A stretch of DNA of 64,000 nt from contig CALUWC010000002.1 of assembly GCA_944324395.1 (NCBI GenBank), positions 144,867-208,866 of the forward strand, written 5' to 3'. Under the pieces are notes generated by a model. The model worked only from the letters and a program-made list of their open reading frames with translations. It did no database searches and was not told the DNA's origin. Shown here piece after piece: positions 1 through 8,358 of the stretch; the first letter of the stretch is position 1, and every line of letters starts with the position of its first letter. The DNA is from Candidatus Gastranaerophilales bacterium (GTDB lineage: Bacteria; Cyanobacteriota; Vampirovibrionia; Gastranaerophilales; Gastranaerophilaceae). The translations under genes and the position numbers were made by a program.

Positions 1-740
1 ACCTTATTAAGCTCTTCAAAACTCATATCTATAGGAACACAAATCATATCAGTTCTGGGGATCATAACTTCTCTTGCGGTTAAATCAGAAAACTTGAATA
101 CATTATGAATCATATCCTTTTCTGTTTCATTTAAAACACCTTCATCATAACTTGTATCAACCAATAAATCTAAATCCTCTATAGTATGAACAACTCTTGC
201 AGAATTTACAGGAATTCTGAACATTTTTAATATGCTGTTGCAGGCAACATTCAAAATCCAGACAAAAGGTTTTGAAACAGCCATAAACAAATTCATAGGC
301 CTTGCAACATACATCGCAATTTTTTCAGGATATTGAAGTGCAATACATTTTGGAACCTGTTCCCCGATAACAACATGTAAAAAAGTTACAACCAAAAAAG
401 CTACAACGGCTGTAATCGGAGCCAAATATGCATGAGCCTGCGGAAAGTCATCCAGCAAAGGCTTCATCATCATCTCAATCGTCGGAGAACCAAACCAACC
501 GATACCGATACTTGCAATCGTAACCCCTACTTGAACAGCTGCTATAAAGAAATTCATATCCTCCAAAGCTTTCAATGCCAATTTAGCATCGACATTACCA
601 TCTTTGGTAAGTTGTTCTATCTTTGTTCTTCTTGCTCTGACAATAGCAAATTCGGCAGATACAAAAAATCCATTCACAAGTAACAGTACAAAAACTATTA
701 ACCAATTGGAAATAATTATTCCCAGACTCGAGTCACTCAT
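1..740 (-). CDS. CorC/HlyC-type membrane protein (DUF21 + CBS), 3' part outside window
   Basis: The reading frame starts at ATG 740 and runs off the left edge, leaving about 246 codons. The N-terminus (MSDSSLGIIISNWLIVFVLL) begins a hydrophobic DUF21/CNNM domain with the conserved SAEFAIVRARR stretch near residue 30, a second hydrophobic block and the typical GEQVPK motif. It then enters the linker and the start of the CBS pair (TAREVMIPRTD). Family members are inner-membrane proteins linked to magnesium/cobalt homeostasis, often with a C-terminal CorC_HlyC domain that would lie outside the window. An AAAGG stretch abuts the ATG. The strong terminator upstream (783-817) separates it from the phage-like cassette, so it probably has its own promoter. 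Confidence 0.88.
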   Translation of the reverse strand, partial: MSDSSLGIIISNWLIVFVLLLVNGFFVSAEFAIVRARRTKIEQLTKDGNVDAKLALKALEDMNFFIAAVQVGVTIASIGIGWFGSPTIEMMMKPLLDDFPQAHAYLAPITAVVAFLVVTFLHVVIGEQVPKCIALQYPEKIAMYVARPMNLFMAVSKPFVWILNVACNSILKMFRIPVNSARVVHTIEDLDLLVDTSYDEGVLNETEKDMIHNVFKFSDLTAREVMIPRTDMICVPIDMSFEELNK

Positions 741-782
741 CCTTTTATTTAATCCTCATTTTATAGGTTAATTATATTATCA

Positions 783-817
783 GAGCAAAAAAAAAGCAAG
801 AGTCCGCACTCCTGCTT
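783..817 (-). terminator. intrinsic terminator closing the phage-like cassette
   Basis: A 10-bp stem with one mismatch (AAGCAAGAGT / ACTCCTGCTT, loop CCGC) is followed, in the minus-strand direction, by a run of about ten T. It lies about 35 bp after the last cassette gene and before the CorC-like gene, so the cassette ends in a dedicated terminator. Confidence 0.8.
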
Positions 818-853
818 AAAGCTAATATAACTTAGCTAATAGTTTAGTTGTAC

Positions 854-1081
854 TTATTTTAAAATCAGACAGTCATAAATCTTGTCTATTTTATCTTTCA
901 TATCAACAACCTGACTTTTTAAATCTTCAAATCTGTTATTAGTTGTAAAACGACTTTCTATATCTTTAATTATTTCTCTATGCTTCTTTTCTAACTGTTC
1001 AGGAGTAACAACTATCCGCTCCTGCACCAAAAACACCAGAACAACAATTACAATCGGTGCATAATAAATGAATTGATCCAT
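854..1081 (-). CDS. small single-TM protein at the end of the phage-like cassette
   Basis: The 75-residue protein has one N-terminal membrane segment (roughly residues 5-19, YYAPIVIVVLVFLV) and then a charged, probably coiled-coil region rich in Lys, Glu and Asp. AAGGAG lies 7 nt before the ATG. It is the last gene of the cassette, 18 bp after terL. Its size, single membrane span and coiled coil would fit a lysis accessory (holin/spanin-like) or a membrane-anchored virion protein, but I recognise no family. It is included because of its ribosome binding site, its position and the terminator right behind it. Confidence 0.6.
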   Translation of the reverse strand: MDQFIYYAPIVIVVLVFLVQERIVVTPEQLEKKHREIIKDIESRFTTNNRFEDLKSQVVDMKDKIDKIYDCLILK

Positions 1082-1099
1082 AATTTTCTCCTTAATAAT

Positions 1100-2392
1100 T
1101 TATCCCAAAACAATAGGCCAGTAAAAATCAACCAGATACGACGCAGCATCAAACGGATGAGATAAAAACTTCAGTTCCTTAGTCTGCTTTATCTGACTGT
1201 AGGTTGGAACATCAATTTTTGATGAACCTTCAATATAGCGAAGATTGTATATATTATATAAAAGTTTTTCACATTTTGGAGAAACGTATAAATGAATCTC
1301 TCCGTCTGCATTTCTGACTTTTGCATTAAATGCGGCTATACGGTTTTTTATCGGAGGATTGAAAGCTTTAATTTTTATATCAACATCATATCCGTAGGAT
1401 TCAAGTTTTCGTTTTATAATTACATAATTTGTATATTCGCTCGTGCAGCTTCTGTTATCACCGGAGGCATCTCCATTGATAATAAGTTTACCTTTATGAT
1501 CAGGGTAACGGTTATGAAATTCTTCACAGGTTTTAGCTGTTGTAGTATTTTCCAGAACCAGTTCATCAAAATAAAAAACTTTATCTTCTGTTTTATGAGC
1601 AAGAACCCATGCCATCGGATCAACATTAAAATCACAGCTTATATGTACATCAAGTTCAGGCTGATATTGAATTTCTCTTACATTTTCATCCGTAAAATCT
1701 TTTACGACAAGATTAGAATTGTAATTGCCGGTTTTACCAAGAACAAAAATATCATAATAATTTTTGTCATAAAGTTTTTTTAATTCATCACAAAAACCTT
1801 CGGGTAAATGCGTATTTTGAGTTGTAGGAGCACATATAAGCCTGTAATTTGGCGGGGGATTATTTAAAAAAGTTTTATATATCCAGCCTTTTTGAATTTC
1901 CGGATTTGTGTGACCAAAAATCCTGTATGTAAAATTTTTCCACGAAGATTTTTTACGCTGCCGCATACGAGCAAGAAGCATTTTGAAAGTTTCATAAGGA
2001 ATATCAGACATTTCTTCAATTTCAGCAAACCCGAGATTAAGGGATTTTAATTTATTCGGCTCGTCAAAATGTCTAAAAAGAATTTCCGAACCGTTATGAA
2101 AAACTATTTTTTGTTCTGCACTAACCCATTTATAATCAAGTTTTTCAACAAAACCTATATTATCAAAATGCTCAAAATAAGTTTTCAACGTAGTATCTCT
2201 CACAAGGGTATAAGTTTGAGCCCCGACAAGACCTGTTATCCCCGGAAACTTTACAGCAAGAAGAATGCCTAATAAAGCTCCGGCAAAAGTTTTGCCGGAG
2301 CCGTACCCGCCTTGATATACTGCAACATCAAGGGAATACTTGTGAGGAATTTCCAAAAATCTTCTTTGAGCATCTAACAATTCATATTGCAT
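1100..2392 (-). CDS. terL: phage terminase large subunit (TerL)
   Basis: This is the motor and nuclease that packages DNA into the procapsid. Walker A is GGYGSGKT (about residues 28-35 from the chosen ATG). A Walker B-like stretch reads FAEIEEMSDI. The C-terminal RNase H-like nuclease part has the acidic motifs HISCDFNVDP and INGDASG. Length is about 430 residues, usual for the family. I chose ATG 2392 because GGAGG lies 8 nt upstream; an in-frame TTG at 2407 would sit on that ribosome binding site. It follows the portal gene by 27 bp. The ATPase and nuclease motifs look intact, so this is not an obviously decayed gene. Its place at the 3' end of the operon, after capsid and portal, is unusual for a tailed-phage late operon. 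Confidence 0.93.
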   Translation of the reverse strand: MQYELLDAQRRFLEIPHKYSLDVAVYQGGYGSGKTFAGALLGILLAVKFPGITGLVGAQTYTLVRDTTLKTYFEHFDNIGFVEKLDYKWVSAEQKIVFHNGSEILFRHFDEPNKLKSLNLGFAEIEEMSDIPYETFKMLLARMRQRKKSSWKNFTYRIFGHTNPEIQKGWIYKTFLNNPPPNYRLICAPTTQNTHLPEGFCDELKKLYDKNYYDIFVLGKTGNYNSNLVVKDFTDENVREIQYQPELDVHISCDFNVDPMAWVLAHKTEDKVFYFDELVLENTTTAKTCEEFHNRYPDHKGKLIINGDASGDNRSCTSEYTNYVIIKRKLESYGYDVDIKIKAFNPPIKNRIAAFNAKVRNADGEIHLYVSPKCEKLLYNIYNLRYIEGSSKIDVPTYSQIKQTKELKFLSHPFDAASYLVDFYWPIVLG

Positions 2393-2419
2393 TTTTGGTA
2401 CCTCCAAAGATTTCTAATA

Positions 2420-4174
2420 TTACATTACATTATTCTGTACTGGCATTTGTCCAGAATTCAATTTGTTTATCTGATTTTTATTTATATTATTATTATTTTG
2501 GACAGCCAACGTTTTATTGTCGGAATCTTTATTTTCTGTTAAAAAATTATTAGCATTCTCAACTCCGTATTGTTCCATAGCAAATTTAAAACATTCAAGC
2601 CAGTCAATACGCTGTGAAACTTCACTAATTTTTGCAAAGGATTGAAGAACTTCAAATAATTCTTTTATACGGGCTTTACGCTCAAATGTGGCTTTTCTAT
2701 CTCCATAGCGATAGATGTAACTCGAATTTCTGATTTTGTCATCAATTTCCACCAGGAAAGTTCTGCCCCGATCATTTGCAAGAATAGATTCTTTTCCTAA
2801 CTTGAAATTAGAAATAATTTCTGCAGTTTTTTCCACCATAGGAACAATAACTTTTCTGTTAATTGCTTCCAAAATCATATTAAGTCTGGCTTCCTGACCG
2901 TTCACGGAATAGTTAATTTCTGTTGCAGTCTTATCAGAAGATTGCAAATTCCCTGCCATATTTTTAAAAATTCCGGTTGCACTTTCAACTGTTGATTTAA
3001 AATAATTCAAAAAATCCCAGCCCTGCATAGCTTTATCAAAAGAAAGCGGTGCAGGAACAGATGTCATTAAAGAAGCATCATATTCAATAATTTTTCCTGG
3101 TCTAACATCTTGTTGTCCGGTAAAACAGCCTTTTGGAGCAAGATAAGGAGGGTTCATCATAAGAGCGAGTGCATCAAGCTGTTTATTCAAAATGGTAGAT
3201 GATATATTATTCAAAATCAAAGCAACCCTTAAAGGAGAAATTCCCCGTCCTGTAGAAGGACATTCAATAATATTTGCATGAATAAACGGATTTATTATGT
3301 ACGGATTATCCTCAAATCTTATCAATACACATCTTCCCGCTATAACTATTAATTTGTTTTTTAAAACTTCACCTGTCGGAAGCTCTATATCTCCCCAGTA
3401 TTCAATAACTTCTATTTTATTTTCATACGAAACCGACTTTTTAATACTTTTTGTTTTTTTACCTGCCACCACTCCTTTCAATATTTCCAGTTTTTCTTCA
3501 TTAAGCATATTATTGGATTTGTTTGATTTGATTTCTGCCAAAGATTGATATGTTCTGTAAATTTTTGCACAACTGTCCCAGTTATTTACATCATTCTTAT
3601 CAAAAACAAAATCCTCGTAATTTATAAACTTAACTCTGGCATTATCATAAATAACTTTATTTTCAACAATAAAATTTTCTTTAATATTATTTTTTATTTG
3701 TTCATCCAGAGATATAGCACGCCTTGTTCGTCTAAATTTTGTATCCCAGCCGACAAATAAAGTTACCTCGCCGGTTTCAACTACAGAATCTATAATTTTT
3801 TCCATTTCATCTTCAATTTTCATCTTTTCAAAAGTATTAACAAGCATGGCTTTTTGCCTATTCGCATACTTTTGGGTTTCAAAATCAGTACCTTCAACAT
3901 CAAACATTCCATCAGAATGAGAATATAAATTTTGAACCAGATGAGATTTCAGAGTCTGAGCAAGTTCATAAATATCAGGAAGCTGAATATTACAATCCCA
4001 GGAATTAATTTTCGGAATATCAGAATCATAAATTGCATATTTTATAAGTCTATTATCCGTTAATTGTGTTGTTCTGTCATTTTCAAAATAATCATATTTT
4101 TCAATTATATTGCTCATTAAAAATTGTTCATCAATATAATTGATTTTATTTTTGTCATCATTTAAATTTTTCAT
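2420..4174 (-). CDS. phage portal (head-tail connector) protein
   Basis: The 584-residue protein matches podovirus-type portal proteins in layout. It has an N-terminal region that clamps and contacts the terminase, a central beta-rich part (EVIEYWGDIELPTGE), then the stretch STGRGISPLRVA with a long helical region (ILNNISSTILNKQLDALAL) and a SATGIFKNMAG loop. The C-terminal tail is Asn/Gln-rich and low-complexity. The ring it would form is the DNA entry and exit pore. GAGG lies 6 nt before the ATG. It sits between a GNAT gene and terL, and the portal-TerL adjacency supports the call. The assignment is from recognised pattern, not a profile search. Confidence 0.85.
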   Translation of the reverse strand: MKNLNDDKNKINYIDEQFLMSNIIEKYDYFENDRTTQLTDNRLIKYAIYDSDIPKINSWDCNIQLPDIYELAQTLKSHLVQNLYSHSDGMFDVEGTDFETQKYANRQKAMLVNTFEKMKIEDEMEKIIDSVVETGEVTLFVGWDTKFRRTRRAISLDEQIKNNIKENFIVENKVIYDNARVKFINYEDFVFDKNDVNNWDSCAKIYRTYQSLAEIKSNKSNNMLNEEKLEILKGVVAGKKTKSIKKSVSYENKIEVIEYWGDIELPTGEVLKNKLIVIAGRCVLIRFEDNPYIINPFIHANIIECPSTGRGISPLRVALILNNISSTILNKQLDALALMMNPPYLAPKGCFTGQQDVRPGKIIEYDASLMTSVPAPLSFDKAMQGWDFLNYFKSTVESATGIFKNMAGNLQSSDKTATEINYSVNGQEARLNMILEAINRKVIVPMVEKTAEIISNFKLGKESILANDRGRTFLVEIDDKIRNSSYIYRYGDRKATFERKARIKELFEVLQSFAKISEVSQRIDWLECFKFAMEQYGVENANNFLTENKDSDNKTLAVQNNNNINKNQINKLNSGQMPVQNNVM

Positions 4175-4182
4175 ATTTACCT

Positions 4183-4701
4183 CTACTTATAATAGTAATC
4201 TCGATACATGGCATAAATATCAATATTCTGGGGTTTACCAAGCCTTAAAGTTTCATTTACCAGAGTAGTTTCATAAGTAAAACCGCTTGATTTAAGCAGA
4301 GTTTTAACTCTGAAATTATCCGGATAAATTTGAGCTTTAATTTTAACAAGACCGAGTTCGTCAAAGCATTTCTTTAAAAAAATTTTAGCAGCAAATCTTG
4401 TAAAAACTCCCCATGCTCCACGCTCAAAACAAGTTGTTAATTCGGCACTGTATAATTTATTTTCATTTCCCGTAAAATTATCTAAAAATACAAATCCCAT
4501 AAAAGTATCATCATAGTCGGTTATTACCCAAAAATATGGAGAAATACTTTCTACAAATGAATAAATATCAGATATGCAATTTTTTGAAAAATCATCTATT
4601 AAAAACTTATAATATGAGCGGATACAATTTTTGATATTTGGAATATACTGCAAATTACAATATAATCCGTATTGCCTGTTAAATACAATATTTTTAAACA
4701 T
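4183..4701 (-). CDS. GNAT-like acetyltransferase in the phage-like cassette
   Basis: The 172-residue protein has a GNAT-type core: strands around WVITDYDDTFMGFVFLDN, then RGAWGVFTRFAAKIFLKKCFDELGLVKIKAQIYPDN and a final LLKSSGFTYE motif like the C-terminal GNAT elements. Similar small acetyltransferases occur next to portal and terminase genes of some gut podoviruses, where their role is unknown. It lies 7 bp after the preceding gene and 8 bp before the portal. No Shine-Dalgarno is visible. Instead TATAAG lies exactly 7 nt upstream of the ATG, which could be an internal leaderless promoter. Confidence 0.65.
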   Translation of the reverse strand: MFKNIVFNRQYGLYCNLQYIPNIKNCIRSYYKFLIDDFSKNCISDIYSFVESISPYFWVITDYDDTFMGFVFLDNFTGNENKLYSAELTTCFERGAWGVFTRFAAKIFLKKCFDELGLVKIKAQIYPDNFRVKTLLKSSGFTYETTLVNETLRLGKPQNIDIYAMYRDYYYK

Positions 4702-4708
4702 ACGAATC

Positions 4709-5062
4709 TTATATTTTTATTTTCTCAAATTTTACAAAACTATTATCACTAACAAAAGAATCTGCAGTACCGGCAAGAAGGTTATTACGCACAGAATTTT
4801 GCGAACCAAGATACCCATCAGCCTGAACTCCGTTTATATAAGATTTAGTCTTACTGTTTTTATTCATCACTGAATATACAGCATCTTTTGAAAAAAGCTT
4901 GTCTTTCGGAACTTTTTTAATATCAGTAACTAATTTTTTGTTTCGTTTTTTGTTTGCTGTTTTTAGTTCCTGCTTAAATTCATTTTCAATTTTTGTTTTC
5001 ATAATTTCTTCATAAGAAGAATTATTTAATAACATTTTTTCAATATCTTTGTTATCTCTCAT
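4709..5062 (-). CDS. unknown virion-cassette protein
   Basis: The protein has about 117 residues, is very rich in Lys, Asn and Ser, and has no membrane segment or recognisable motif. The N-terminal half looks helical (DNKDIEKMLLNNSSYEEIMK). ATG 5062 is preferred because AAAGG lies about 9 nt upstream; the frame also allows a TTG at 5071. It is 21 bp downstream of terS and 7 bp upstream of the GNAT gene, within the operon. A structural or packaging accessory role is inferred only from position. Confidence 0.6.
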   Translation of the reverse strand: MRDNKDIEKMLLNNSSYEEIMKTKIENEFKQELKTANKKRNKKLVTDIKKVPKDKLFSKDAVYSVMNKNSKTKSYINGVQADGYLGSQNSVRNNLLAGTADSFVSDNSFVKFEKIKI

Positions 5063-5083
5063 CAAATACAACCTTTCATAAAT

Positions 5084-5518
5084 TTAGATTTTGTTATCAT
5101 CCAGGTTTGAAATCGTAATAATTTTTGCTTCATGGTACTGTTCCTCCTCTGCAGGAGAAGAAAATCCCAAATATTTGCAAAGACTTTCTAAAGCTTTTAA
5201 TCCTGCAGACGAATCTCTCAATTTCATTTTCCCTGTAGGGGAGCCATCTTTGTCTAAAATATCCTCCTTTTCCAGAGAAAATTCCGCAATCTGCAATAGT
5301 TTTTGAATAACATACCCCTTAGGGACATTCAAAGATTCAATCTGCTGTTTCAAATGAACTTTAATTTCATGGATAATATTTTCTTTTTCAAGTAATTCCA
5401 AAGAAAAAGCTTTTAAATCTTTGCATTTGTAACCTGCTTTTTTCGCAGCAAATTCACCGTCAAGCGTCCTTATATATTCAATTACAAACCTTTTTTGCTG
5501 TGGTGTTAATTGCTTCAT
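5084..5518 (-). CDS. terS: phage terminase small subunit (TerS)
   Basis: The 144-residue protein starts with the classic TerS signature LTPQQKRFVIEYI, then AAKKAGYK, a helix-turn-helix-like DNA-binding region, a coiled central part and a region (SAGLKALESLCKYLGF) typical of the Terminase_2-type oligomerisation domain. TerS recognises the packaging site and hands DNA to TerL. Here terS and terL are separated by three genes (unknown, GNAT, portal), whereas they are usually adjacent. AAAGAG precedes the ATG. A possible plus-strand small RNA lies over its leader. Confidence 0.88.
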   Translation of the reverse strand: MKQLTPQQKRFVIEYIRTLDGEFAAKKAGYKCKDLKAFSLELLEKENIIHEIKVHLKQQIESLNVPKGYVIQKLLQIAEFSLEKEDILDKDGSPTGKMKLRDSSAGLKALESLCKYLGFSSPAEEEQYHEAKIITISNLDDNKI

Positions 5519-5576
5519 CTCTTTACATTTCTTATTATAATTTGTGTTTTTACCAAATAATTTGTATAATATACAT

Positions 5577-5643
5577 GCTATTTATATTTCGGCTAGTGTA
5601 AATCTTAACAGGGGGGAATGAAAACGACTTCCTGTTTTTTTTG
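5577..5643 (+). ncRNA. possible small RNA opposite the terS leader
   Basis: On the plus strand, TTGTGT (5542-5547) and a perfect TATAAT (5565-5570) are separated by 17 bp, predicting a start near 5577. About 30 bp later AACAGG (5607-5612) pairs with CCTGTT (5631-5636), directly followed by T8. This looks like a complete promoter-to-terminator unit of about 65 nt. It runs opposite to the operon, between the gp4-like gene and terS. No plus-strand gene exists here for the terminator to serve. The stem is short and the -35 weak, so this is only a candidate. Confidence 0.3.
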
Positions 5644-5644
5644 C

Positions 5645-6283
5645 CTATTTTCTGAATAAATTGACTACAGGCGAACTTAAAGCCGATACCGATGTTTTAG
5701 ATTTCAAATTCAGCAAGGCTTCTTTGTACATGCTCAGCCAGTATGAAAATTTAAAATATTGAGGATTGGCCTTTAATCTTAAGCATGCTCCATAAACCAG
5801 TAATTGTTCCGCAAAAGGCATGGGAATTAAAGAAGTATCGTATGCTTCTTCCAAATCAGTTTTTTCATTATTTTCCGAATCTAAAACACAATTTTTTGTA
5901 TAATAAATAATTTCGATATTTTTATCTTCTTTAAACTTTGGAAATACAAGCTTATCTGAGAAACTGGAATATGTTTCGCTGGTTGAATTTCCTGTTAAAA
6001 AAGGCTCAATATTCTCAGAAAAATTATACTTTTTACCGTCAATAAACAAATATAAAATTCTGCCGTTGACTGTATTATCAATTTCGGAACACCCAGCAGG
6101 CAAAGATAAACTCATCTTGCGAAGAAGGAAATTCCAGCCCTCAATATTACAGATTTCTTTATTAACAACATTTAAAATCGATACAATACGTTTATGATCA
6201 TTTTTCACTAATTCTGACATTGAATTCACCTGTTTGTAATTCAATTCTAATAAACATTTATTTATAAGTTCTAAAAAATTCAT
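5645..6283 (-). CDS. head-tail adaptor / gp4-like tail accessory protein
   Basis: The 212-residue protein begins MNFLELINKCLLELNY and contains VNKEICNIEGWNFLLRK, the pattern of the podovirus P22 gp4 / T7 tubular-A type adaptor, which is usually about 200 residues and attaches to the portal from outside. The C-terminal half (EAYDTSLIPMPFAEQLLVYGACLRLKANPQY) also fits that group. AAAGGAG lies 6 nt before the ATG. Its gene sits between the possible scaffold and terS. The assignment comes from motif resemblance and operon context. Confidence 0.7.
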   Translation of the reverse strand: MNFLELINKCLLELNYKQVNSMSELVKNDHKRIVSILNVVNKEICNIEGWNFLLRKMSLSLPAGCSEIDNTVNGRILYLFIDGKKYNFSENIEPFLTGNSTSETYSSFSDKLVFPKFKEDKNIEIIYYTKNCVLDSENNEKTDLEEAYDTSLIPMPFAEQLLVYGACLRLKANPQYFKFSYWLSMYKEALLNLKSKTSVSALSSPVVNLFRK

Positions 6284-6360
6284 TACATCTCCTTTTTTTG
6301 AAAAGCCCGAACAAGAATAATAAAATTCCTGCCCGGACTTTATTATTGAATTTACCGAAA

Positions 6361-7041
6361 TTATTTAATTAACCCTTGGCGTAGCTGCTCCATAATCAAT
6401 TTTTCATTTCTGGTAAATTCTTCACCACTCATATTGCCGATATCCTCACGAGTAAAAATCCTATTTGCATTACTGTCAGAAGAAGCATTTTGAGCATAAG
6501 CCGTCAATTTACTTTTCGCAGCAGAGTTCTCGTCATTCAATGATTTCTCGTAAGCGGATTTTTTCAAATATCTGTCAACTGCGGCATTTTCTAATTTTTC
6601 CATAAGTTGAGATATTCGAACTATTTCATCTTTATCCATATCATAATCCTTCAGGTAGTTCAGAACATCAGATCTTCCTTCCCCGTCAAAAAATCCCGGA
6701 TGCTCTTGATTAAACAAAACCATAGGATTTAATACAGAACCGGCTGAGGGCAATGCAGTATAAGGTTTTTGCGAAAAATTTCGAATATTCGAATTTTTAT
6801 AGTTGTTAATATCTTGAGCTTTCCTTGCCAATTGAGTCATCAAATATTGTCCTTGTTGCTGACTAATTATACCCTTTGACAGAAGATCTTGAATCCTCTG
6901 CACATCTGCACCGATAGCTTGTTCTAATTGATAAAAAAGATCTTTATATCCTGAATTTTGGATAGGATATGAATTTCCGGCAGATGATGAAATTCTGTTA
7001 TTTGCCTGCGGCAGAGTCTGACCGCACATTTGATTTTGCAT
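6361..7041 (-). CDS. possible scaffold or internal virion protein
   Basis: The 226-residue protein is Gln/Asn/Ser-rich and mostly helical in appearance, with a flexible N-terminus, a coiled region around residues 30-80 (LEQAIGADVQRIQDLLSKG), an acidic and lysine-rich helical middle, and a C-terminal helix ending RQGLIK. There are no membrane segments. Size, composition and closeness to the capsid gene fit a scaffolding protein, but no specific family is recognised. AAGGAG precedes the ATG. An imperfect hairpin (about 6311-6348) lies just after it, before the gp4-like gene. Confidence 0.55.
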   Translation of the reverse strand: MQNQMCGQTLPQANNRISSSAGNSYPIQNSGYKDLFYQLEQAIGADVQRIQDLLSKGIISQQQGQYLMTQLARKAQDINNYKNSNIRNFSQKPYTALPSAGSVLNPMVLFNQEHPGFFDGEGRSDVLNYLKDYDMDKDEIVRISQLMEKLENAAVDRYLKKSAYEKSLNDENSAAKSKLTAYAQNASSDSNANRIFTREDIGNMSGEEFTRNEKLIMEQLRQGLIK

Positions 7042-7047
7042 AATAAT

Positions 7048-7296
7048 TTATTCTCCTTTTGTTTCTTGCAAAGATTTCATATAATGAACCGCTATTTCAA
7101 TTACATCGTCAATAAAGCCTGACAGTAACACTGAAATTACATATCTCAGCCAATTTGGAAACGGTAAATTGCTTACGATATATTCAACAGCCAATTTCTT
7201 TTTTTCCTGTCCTTTTCCGCTTCCTAATTGTTCTTCAGCAACTAAAACAGCATTCCTTGCTAATTCTTTTATTTGATTTTTTAAATTTGAAAACAT
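7048..7296 (-). CDS. holin-like protein (LLH-type pattern)
   Basis: The 82-residue protein reads in part AVLVAEEQLGSGKGQEKKKL, followed by a segment with PFPNWLRYVISVLLSGFIDDVIEIAV. An Ala/Val-Glu-Gln helix, a G-G-EKK turn and a final I-E-x-A-V helix are the pattern I associate with LLH-family phage holins, which make the membrane lesion that releases endolysin. The putative membrane segment is short and amphipathic, so a virion role is possible. CGGAG lies 9 nt before the ATG. It is next to the capsid gene rather than the amidase, which is unusual. Confidence 0.45.
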   Translation of the reverse strand: MFSNLKNQIKELARNAVLVAEEQLGSGKGQEKKKLAVEYIVSNLPFPNWLRYVISVLLSGFIDDVIEIAVHYMKSLQETKGE

Positions 7297-7320
7297 ATAA
7301 TTTCTCCGTATTATTTTTTA

Positions 7321-7363
7321 AAATGTACTCTCAATCACTATCAACCGGAAAGAGAGTACATTT
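7321..7363 (-). terminator. large hairpin after the capsid gene
   Basis: A perfect 12-bp inverted repeat (AAATGTACTCTC / GAGAGTACATTT, loop 19 nt) lies just after the capsid stop codon. In the minus direction it is followed by TTTTAAAAAATAA. It may be a leaky terminator or a 3'-end stabiliser, giving more capsid mRNA than mRNA of downstream genes, as in many phage operons. Confidence 0.55.
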
Positions 7364-7368
7364 AAGCC

Positions 7369-8307
7369 TTAACCTCCGGTTGAAGAAGATTCCGGTGTTG
7401 TAGTTTCAGTATCCGTAGTTGTATCTGTAGAATCATCTTCTATTACAACAGAACTATCAACAGAAACTATCATTTTTGCCAGAGATTTAGGCTGTACGGT
7501 TTTTGCACCGTATAAATACAAACCTCTTACCAAATCAGAAAATGAATCTTTATCTCTTAAACTTTCTATTTTGGCAAGCTGAGAAGCAAAAGTAATTGCA
7601 TCGTTCGTACCGGCTAACACATAATATTTATCATCAACTTCAGTGAGATTTGTACTGACTAAAACATCCATGCCTGCAATTCTTCCGATAGAACCTTCTC
7701 TCAATGTTTTATCCGCAACTTTATATGCACTGATAAACTCAGGACTTTGCAGCAAATAAGCTTCAATATTAGGATTGATAACAACCCATGGTTTAACCCC
7801 TGCATACACAGCATCTGAATTTTTCAAAGCCAGAGCTAATTTTACAAATTGTTCATATATAGAAGACTTATCTAACGTAATGGGGGAATCTTCCGTTCCA
7901 ATAGTGTTTTCTTCGGGAACATCAGTATGTAAACCTAAAAGATAAGAATCCTGAACTACTTCAATTGCCTTTTTCGCATTTGTCAAATGGGCTTCCATAA
8001 TATCGGCATTAGCCTGAACTTGAGCAATATCATCAATTTTAAAAGCAAAAAACTTTTTCTGATCAATTACCAGATCTTGAGATGTCGGAGTAAGACTTGC
8101 ATATTCAATATTGTCAGAAGTCAAAGTAGACACCGTAACATCCGCAGGAGTAATAATTTTTACTGTATCACCCTGATTTTTAATTTCTCCTTCCCAATTT
8201 TTGTTAACACACTGAAGCATTACACAATTTTTTTCTAACATCTGGTTTAGCTTTTGGCTCCAAATTTGAGGAATAAAAGCTGAGTAGGTTGAGCTGAATT
8301 CTGTCAT
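7369..8307 (-). CDS. major capsid protein (HK97-fold, P22-coat-like)
   Basis: The protein has about 312 residues. It begins MTEFSSTYSAFIPQIWSQKL, the usual opening of this coat family, and contains KNQGDTVKI, the core VVINPNIEAYLL, GRIAGMDVLVSTNL, a stretch beginning AITFASQLAKIESLR and LYLYGAKTVQP, all typical of podovirus/siphovirus coat proteins with an HK97 fold. ATG 8307 is chosen because AAAGGA lies 8 nt upstream; the frame also opens at a TTG (8331). The last about 30 residues are a low-complexity Thr/Ser/Asp tail (DSTDTTTDTETTTPESSS) not usual for coats, which might be surface-exposed. It is intact, followed by the hairpin at 7321-7363. Confidence 0.85.
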   Translation of the reverse strand: MTEFSSTYSAFIPQIWSQKLNQMLEKNCVMLQCVNKNWEGEIKNQGDTVKIITPADVTVSTLTSDNIEYASLTPTSQDLVIDQKKFFAFKIDDIAQVQANADIMEAHLTNAKKAIEVVQDSYLLGLHTDVPEENTIGTEDSPITLDKSSIYEQFVKLALALKNSDAVYAGVKPWVVINPNIEAYLLQSPEFISAYKVADKTLREGSIGRIAGMDVLVSTNLTEVDDKYYVLAGTNDAITFASQLAKIESLRDKDSFSDLVRGLYLYGAKTVQPKSLAKMIVSVDSSVVIEDDSTDTTTDTETTTPESSSTGG

Positions 8308-8358
8308 TTGTTTTTCCTTTCTCTTTTTCAAACTGTATACATTCTATGAGTGGTGATC

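Noticed and set aside
432..683. Plus-strand ORF of 83 residues
   Set aside because: Shadow of the CorC-like gene on the minus strand; no ribosome binding site or protein-like composition.
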